64,000 nt of DNA from Coprococcus eutactus (lineage in GTDB: Bacteria > Bacillota > Clostridia > Lachnospirales > Lachnospiraceae), in contig NZ_CP102278.1 in assembly GCF_025149915.1 (NCBI RefSeq), forward strand, positions 1,658,001 to 1,722,000, read 5' to 3'. The translations under genes were made by a program, and so were the position numbers. Below, piece by piece: positions 59,464 through 64,000 of this stretch (its first letter is position 1; each line of letters begins with the position of its first letter). A model generated the notes under the pieces. That model had not been told where the DNA came from and ran no database searches. It was given only the letters and a program-made list of their open reading frames with translations.

Positions 59464-60271
59464 TCTTGAAAAAAGCTTCGGTGATAACAAAGTCTTAAAC
59501 GGCATCAATATCACCATAGACAAAGGCGATATAATGGTTGTTATCGGCCCTTCAGGTTCTGGTAAAAGTACATTTCTTCGCTGTTTGAACTGTATGGAAG
59601 ATCCTACCGGCGGCCAGATTATATTCAATGGTGTTGATATAGCAGACCCTAAGGTTGATATAAACATACACCGCCGTCATATGGGTATGGTTTTCCAGCA
59701 TTTCAATCTGTATAACAATAAGACTGTTATACAGAATATCATGCTTGCTCCTGTCTATGTCAGATGTCAGGATCTGAAAAAGGCAAAGCGGCATAATCTT
59801 CTGCTTCCTGTCACCAATCTCTTCCGCAAGGAAAAGCAGACAAAGCAGGAAATAACAACAACAAAATCAGAGATCATTGCCGAGGCACATGCAAAGGCGG
59901 AGGAACTTCTGAAAAGGATCGGTCTGGAGGACAAGGCGGATGTATATCCATCTACTCTCTCAGGCGGTCAGAAACAGCGTGTTGCCATCGTCCGTGCGCT
60001 TGCCATGAATCCTGATGTCATTCTGTTTGATGAGCCAACCTCAGCTCTTGACCCCGAGATGGTCGGCGAGGTTCTTGATCTTATGAAGGCTCTTGCGGAC
60101 GAAGGCATGACAATGATCATTGTTACCCATGAGATGGGATTCGCCAGAGAGGTTGCCAATAAGGTTGTATTTATTGACGACGGACAGATTCTAGAATCCG
60201 GTACACCGGAGGAATTCTTCGGCAACCCTAAGAATCCTAGACTTAAGGATTTTCTTTCAAAGGTGTTATAA
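59447..60271 (+). CDS. Amino-acid ABC transporter ATP-binding protein with internal insertion
   Basis: 274 residues from a GTG start. Walker [16 protein letters not shown], signature [16 protein letters not shown], Walker [15 protein letters not shown] and the switch His in IIVTHEMGF are intact, of the GlnQ/HisP type. GlnQ proteins are ~240 residues. Here ~35 extra residues rich in Lys and Thr ([20 protein letters not shown]) lie between the Q-loop and the signature motif. Last gene of the transporter operon; a terminator follows. Confidence 0.94.
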   Translation: MIDVINLEKSFGDNKVLNGINITIDKGDIMVVIGPSGSGKSTFLRCLNCMEDPTGGQIIFNGVDIADPKVDINIHRRHMGMVFQHFNLYNNKTVIQNIMLAPVYVRCQDLKKAKRHNLLLPVTNLFRKEKQTKQEITTTKSEIIAEAHAKAEELLKRIGLEDKADVYPSTLSGGQKQRVAIVRALAMNPDVILFDEPTSALDPEMVGEVLDLMKALADEGMTMIIVTHEMGFAREVANKVVFIDDGQILESGTPEEFFGNPKNPRLKDFLSKVL

Positions 60272-60279
60272 GACATTTT

Positions 60280-60317
60280 ATCCGGCATGTGTGTTTTTTC
60301 ATATGTGCCGGATTTTC
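60280..60317 (+). terminator. Terminator of the amino-acid transporter operon
   Basis: ATCCGGCA pairs with TGCCGGAT around a T-rich loop, followed by TTTCTT. The ~300 bases from here to the next start are A/T-rich leader; GTATATTCATAC near 60.35 kb only loosely resembles an arginine-repressor box. Confidence 0.75.
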
Positions 60318-60616
60318 TTATGTAAAAAATCATATCATTAATAATTTTTACTGTATATTCATACGTACTTTCCAATTCAATTCTTGATCCATTTCATATT
60401 TCAGTTCATTTTTTCAATTTATTTCCTTATTAGCTATGTACTTTTGGGCTCTTATACTTTATAATAACAATAATTTGGGCATTTTTATAAAAGAAAATAA
60501 ATGATGTCCGGCAATGTTTAAAATCACATTAAAATACTTCTTTATTTTGTGTGGTTTCATGTAGTTTTCAGTGCTCTCGCTCTGAACAAGAATCATTTTA
60601 CAATAAGGAGAAATAT

Positions 60617-63600
60617 ATGCCAAAAAGAGAAGACATTAACAAAGTTCTGATAATAGGATCTGGTCCAATCATCATAGGTCAGGCATGTGAGTTCGACTAC
60701 TCAGGTACTCAGGCGTGCAAGGCCCTTAAGAAGCTTGGTTACGAGATCGTATTGGTCAATTCCAACCCTGCTACCATCATGACAGATCCTGAGACAGCTG
60801 ATGTCACATACATTGAGCCGCTCAATGTCAAGAGACTTGAGCAGATAATTGCAAAAGAGAGACCTGATGCTCTTCTTCCAAATCTCGGAGGACAGTCAGG
60901 ACTTAACCTTTGTGCTGAACTTGCAAAAGAAGGCATCTTAGACAAATACAATGTCAAGGTCATCGGTGTTCAGGTAGATGCCATTGAGCGCGGTGAGGAC
61001 AGAATCGAATTCAAGAAATCCATGAACGCAATCGGAATAGAAATGGCAAGAAGCGAGGTTGCCTACTCTGTAGATGAGGCTCTCGCCATCGCAGATCAGC
61101 TCGGATACCCTGTTGTTCTTCGTCCTGCATACACCATGGGCGGTGCCGGCGGCGGACTCGTATACAACAAGGAGGAGCTCAAGACTGTCTGTGCAAGAGG
61201 TCTCCAGGCCAGCCTTGTAGGTCAGGTTCTCGTTGAGGAGTCAATCCTCGGATGGGAGGAGCTTGAGCTTGAAGTTGTACGTGACTGTGAAGGCAATATG
61301 ATCACTGTATGTTTCATCGAGAACATCGATCCTCTCGGCGTTCACACAGGTGATTCATTCTGCTCCGCTCCTATGCTCACAATCTCTGAGGACGTTCAGA
61401 AGAGACTTCAGGAGCAGGCATACAAGATCGTTGACTCTGTTGAGGTCATCGGTGGAACAAATGTACAGTTCGCACATGACCCTGTATCTGACAGAATCAT
61501 CGTAATCGAGATCAACCCTAGAACATCCCGTTCTTCTGCCCTGGCATCAAAGGCTACAGGATTCCCTATTGCCCTTGTGTCAGCCATGCTGGCAACAGGA
61601 CTTACCCTCAAGGATATCGAGTGCGGTAAGTACGGCACACTAGACAAATACGTTCCTGACGGTGACTACGTGGTTATCAAGTTTGCACGCTGGGCATTTG
61701 AGAAGTTCAAGGGTGTCGAGGACAAGCTTGGAACACAGATGCGTGCCGTAGGTGAGGTCATGAGTATCGGTAAGACCTACAAGGAGGCTTTCCAGAAGGC
61801 TATCCGAAGCCTTGAGACAGGAAGATACGGTCTCGGCTACACCAAGGACTACAATACAAAGAGCAAGGATGAACTATTGCGCATGCTTGCACATCCATCA
61901 AGCGACAGACATTTCATCATGTACGAGGCGCTCAGAAAGGGTGCTACAGTAGATGAGATTTTCGATATAACAAAGGTTAAGCACTACTTTGTTGAGCAGA
62001 TGAAGGAACTCGTTGAGGAAGAGGAAGCACTCGCAGCACACAAGGGCTCTCTCCCATCTGACGAGGCACTCACCACTGCAAAGAAAGACGGTTTCTCAGA
62101 CAGATACCTCAGCCAGATCCTTGAGATTCCTGAGGAGGACATCAGAAATAAGAGAATCGAGCTCGGAGTTACTGAGGCATGGGAAGGCGTACACGTAAGT
62201 GGAACAAAAGACAGCGCTTACTACTACTCCACATACAATGCACCTGACAGCAATCCGATAAATGAGAACAAGCCAAAGGTTATGATCCTCGGCGGAGGTC
62301 CTAACAGAATCGGTCAGGGTATCGAGTTTGACTACTGCTGCGTACATGCATCACTGGCACTTAAGAAGCTCGGATTTGAGACTATCATAGTAAACTGTAA
62401 TCCAGAGACTGTTTCAACTGACTATGATACATCAGATAAGCTCTACTTTGAGCCACTTACACTTGAGGATGTTCTCAGCATTTACAACAAGGAAAAGCCA
62501 GTGGGCGTCATCGCACAGTTCGGCGGTCAGACACCTCTTAACCTTGCTTCTGACCTTGAGAAGAACGGCGTAAAGATCCTCGGTACATCTCCTGCTGTCA
62601 TCGATCTTGCAGAGGACAGAGATCTCTTCCGTGAGATGATGGATAAGCTTGAGATTCCTATGCCAGAATCTGGTATGGCTACTACTGTTGACGAGGCACT
62701 TGAGATCGCTCACAAGATTGGCTATCCAGTCATGGTCCGTCCATCATACGTTCTCGGTGGACGTGGTATGGAGGTCGTATACGATGACGAGAGCCTTGAC
62801 GGATATATGAGAGCTGCCGTTGGTGTCACACCTGACAGACCTATACTTATAGACAGATTCCTGAATCACGCCCTTGAGTGTGAGGCAGATGCCATAAGCG
62901 ACGGAACTCACGCATTTGTTCCTGCCGTTATGGAGCACATCGAGCTTGCCGGAGTTCACTCAGGTGATTCAGCATGCATCATTCCTTCAGTACACATCAC
63001 TGCTGAGAATGTTGCTACTATCAAGGAATATACAAAGAAGATCGCTGAGGAGATGCATGTCGTAGGTCTTATGAACATGCAGTACGCTATTGAGAAAGGC
63101 AAGGTATATGTTCTCGAGGCAAATCCTAGAGCATCCCGTACAGTACCTCTCGTATCAAAGGTATGTAACGTGCGCATGGTTCCTATCGCTACTGATATCA
63201 TCACATCAGAGCTCACAGGAAGACCATCTCCTGTTCCAGCTCTCAAGGAGCAGCACATACCATATTACGGAGTTAAGGAGGCTGTATTCCCATTCAACAT
63301 GTTCCCAGAGGTTGACCCGATCTTAGGACCTGAGATGAGATCTACAGGTGAGGTTCTCGGACTTTCAACCTACTACGGAGAGGCATTCTTCAAGGCTCAG
63401 GAGGCTACACAGACTCTCCTTCCTACAAGCGGAACTGTCCTGATCTCTGTAAACAGAAAGGACAAGGATGAGGTTATCGAGATCGCTCAGCTCTTCGAGA
63501 AAGCTGGTTTCAAGATCCTTGCTACAAGCGGAACATATGCCATAATTACGGCTGCCGGAGTAAAAGCTGAAAAAGTCAAAAAGCTCCAGGAGGGCAGACC

Positions 63601-63844
63601 AAACATCAATGACCTTATAACAAATGGCTCTATAGACCTGATAATCAATTCTCCGAGCGGTAAGGAAAGTGCCCACGACGACAGTTACCTCAGAAAGGCT
63701 GCCATCAAGGCAAAGATTCCTTATGTGACTACAATTGCAGGCGCAAGAGCAACCGCAAAGGGTATCCTGTACGTTCAGGCGCATGGTGACAGCGATGTGA
63801 AGTCACTGCAGGAGCTTCACAGTGAGATAAAGGACGCTGAGTAA
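60617..63844 (+). CDS. carB: Carbamoyl-phosphate synthase large subunit (copy 2)
   Basis: 1075 residues from the ATG after AAGGAG. Both ATP-grasp halves are present (IIIGQACEFDYSGTQACKAL; NRIGQGIEFDYCCVHASLAL), the oligomerisation region lies between them, and an MGS-like domain ends the protein (TLLPTSGTVLISVNRKDKDE...). It differs widely from copy 1 at the left of the window, so it is not a recent duplicate. No carA is adjacent in the visible sequence. Organisms with two synthases often dedicate one to arginine and one to pyrimidines; which is which cannot be told here. It may share the single CarA or have its own beyond the right edge. Confidence 0.96.
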   Translation: MPKREDINKVLIIGSGPIIIGQACEFDYSGTQACKALKKLGYEIVLVNSNPATIMTDPETADVTYIEPLNVKRLEQIIAKERPDALLPNLGGQSGLNLCAELAKEGILDKYNVKVIGVQVDAIERGEDRIEFKKSMNAIGIEMARSEVAYSVDEALAIADQLGYPVVLRPAYTMGGAGGGLVYNKEELKTVCARGLQASLVGQVLVEESILGWEELELEVVRDCEGNMITVCFIENIDPLGVHTGDSFCSAPMLTISEDVQKRLQEQAYKIVDSVEVIGGTNVQFAHDPVSDRIIVIEINPRTSRSSALASKATGFPIALVSAMLATGLTLKDIECGKYGTLDKYVPDGDYVVIKFARWAFEKFKGVEDKLGTQMRAVGEVMSIGKTYKEAFQKAIRSLETGRYGLGYTKDYNTKSKDELLRMLAHPSSDRHFIMYEALRKGATVDEIFDITKVKHYFVEQMKELVEEEEALAAHKGSLPSDEALTTAKKDGFSDRYLSQILEIPEEDIRNKRIELGVTEAWEGVHVSGTKDSAYYYSTYNAPDSNPINENKPKVMILGGGPNRIGQGIEFDYCCVHASLALKKLGFETIIVNCNPETVSTDYDTSDKLYFEPLTLEDVLSIYNKEKPVGVIAQFGGQTPLNLASDLEKNGVKILGTSPAVIDLAEDRDLFREMMDKLEIPMPESGMATTVDEALEIAHKIGYPVMVRPSYVLGGRGMEVVYDDESLDGYMRAAVGVTPDRPILIDRFLNHALECEADAISDGTHAFVPAVMEHIELAGVHSGDSACIIPSVHITAENVATIKEYTKKIAEEMHVVGLMNMQYAIEKGKVYVLEANPRASRTVPLVSKVCNVRMVPIATDIITSELTGRPSPVPALKEQHIPYYGVKEAVFPFNMFPEVDPILGPEMRSTGEVLGLSTYYGEAFFKAQEATQTLLPTSGTVLISVNRKDKDEVIEIAQLFEKAGFKILATSGTYAIITAAGVKAEKVKKLQEGRPNINDLITNGSIDLIINSPSGKESAHDDSYLRKAAIKAKIPYVTTIAGARATAKGILYVQAHGDSDVKSLQELHSEIKDAE

Positions 63845-64000
63845 TATCGGGCGCGGGCGGCTTTGCCGCTCAGGTGGCCCGGATTGCCAGTTAAAGGACT
63901 AGAGGCTTGCTCTAGTTTACAATTTGTTGGCCAGCAAGACCTCTCAGCATTCAAAAGTGCATAAAATTTTATCTAAAATGACAAAAACCAGGAAAAGGAT
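63845..64000. other. Right-edge intergenic sequence
   Basis: A G/C-rich patch (GGGCGGCTTTGCCGCTC) is followed by a small stem ACTAGAG/CTCTAGT with TT after it, possibly a weak terminator for the second carB. No gene start is visible before the window ends. Confidence 0.35.

Noticed and set aside
60340..60365. Arginine-repressor box before the second carB
   Set aside because: GTATATTCATAC matches the consensus only loosely and there is no second box nearby.

Overview
The window looks like chromosomal DNA of a Gram-positive, low-GC, probably spore-forming gut anaerobe of the Lachnospiraceae, most like Coprococcus. This is inferred from sigG, AGGAGG-type ribosome binding sites, many Clostridia-type small regulators, a VaFE/T-Q-ester adhesin and an XrtG/Firmicu-CTERM locus. 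Nothing in the window identifies the species directly.

Layout. 1-16.8 kb is core genome, mostly on the minus strand: a large acidic repeat protein running off the left edge, a rhomboid protease, folA-thyA, two tandem XRE regulators, a radical SAM protein, a CBS/DRTGG pyrophosphatase, carAB, queH and ispF. 16.8-35.1 kb is an accessory island. It holds an IS110 transposase remnant, two fragments of an AAA-ATPase/PD-(D/E)XK protein, a 1940-residue covalently cross-linked surface adhesin, a DUF285-type repeat protein, two HipA-like kinases without a HipB partner, three members (one broken) of an unrecognised protein family, and short transcription units encoding very small peptides. Several families of stem-loops and 80-105 bp direct repeats punctuate the island. 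It ends close to two tRNA genes (Met, Val). 35.5-48.6 kb is core-like again: a DUF1700 protein, a transglutaminase-like protein, argH, sigG, prfC, a phosphopantetheinyl transferase, a tubulin-like protein, an NYN-LOTUS protein and an AGCS symporter. 48.8-54.9 kb is a compact operon for the XrtG exosortase system, with its Firmicu-CTERM substrate, a glycosyltransferase, a degenerate GGDEF protein and two pterin-synthase-like proteins. It has a clear promoter at its head and a decayed permease gene at its tail. 55.3-64 kb holds an aminotransferase, an AIM24 protein, an amino-acid ABC transporter whose binding protein looks circularly permuted, and a second carbamoyl-phosphate synthase large subunit.

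How genes work together. carAB, the second carB and argH supply pyrimidine and arginine synthesis. thyA and folA form a coupled dTMP/folate pair. In the XrtG locus, a secreted Ser/Thr-rich protein is probably processed and glycosylated at the membrane by the neighbouring exosortase and glycosyltransferase. In the island, two arrangements of an unknown paralog with a HipA-like kinase, plus twin peptide/RNA units sharing promoter, peptide motif and a covarying hairpin, suggest duplicated modules of an uncharacterised accessory system. That part deserves the closest second look.
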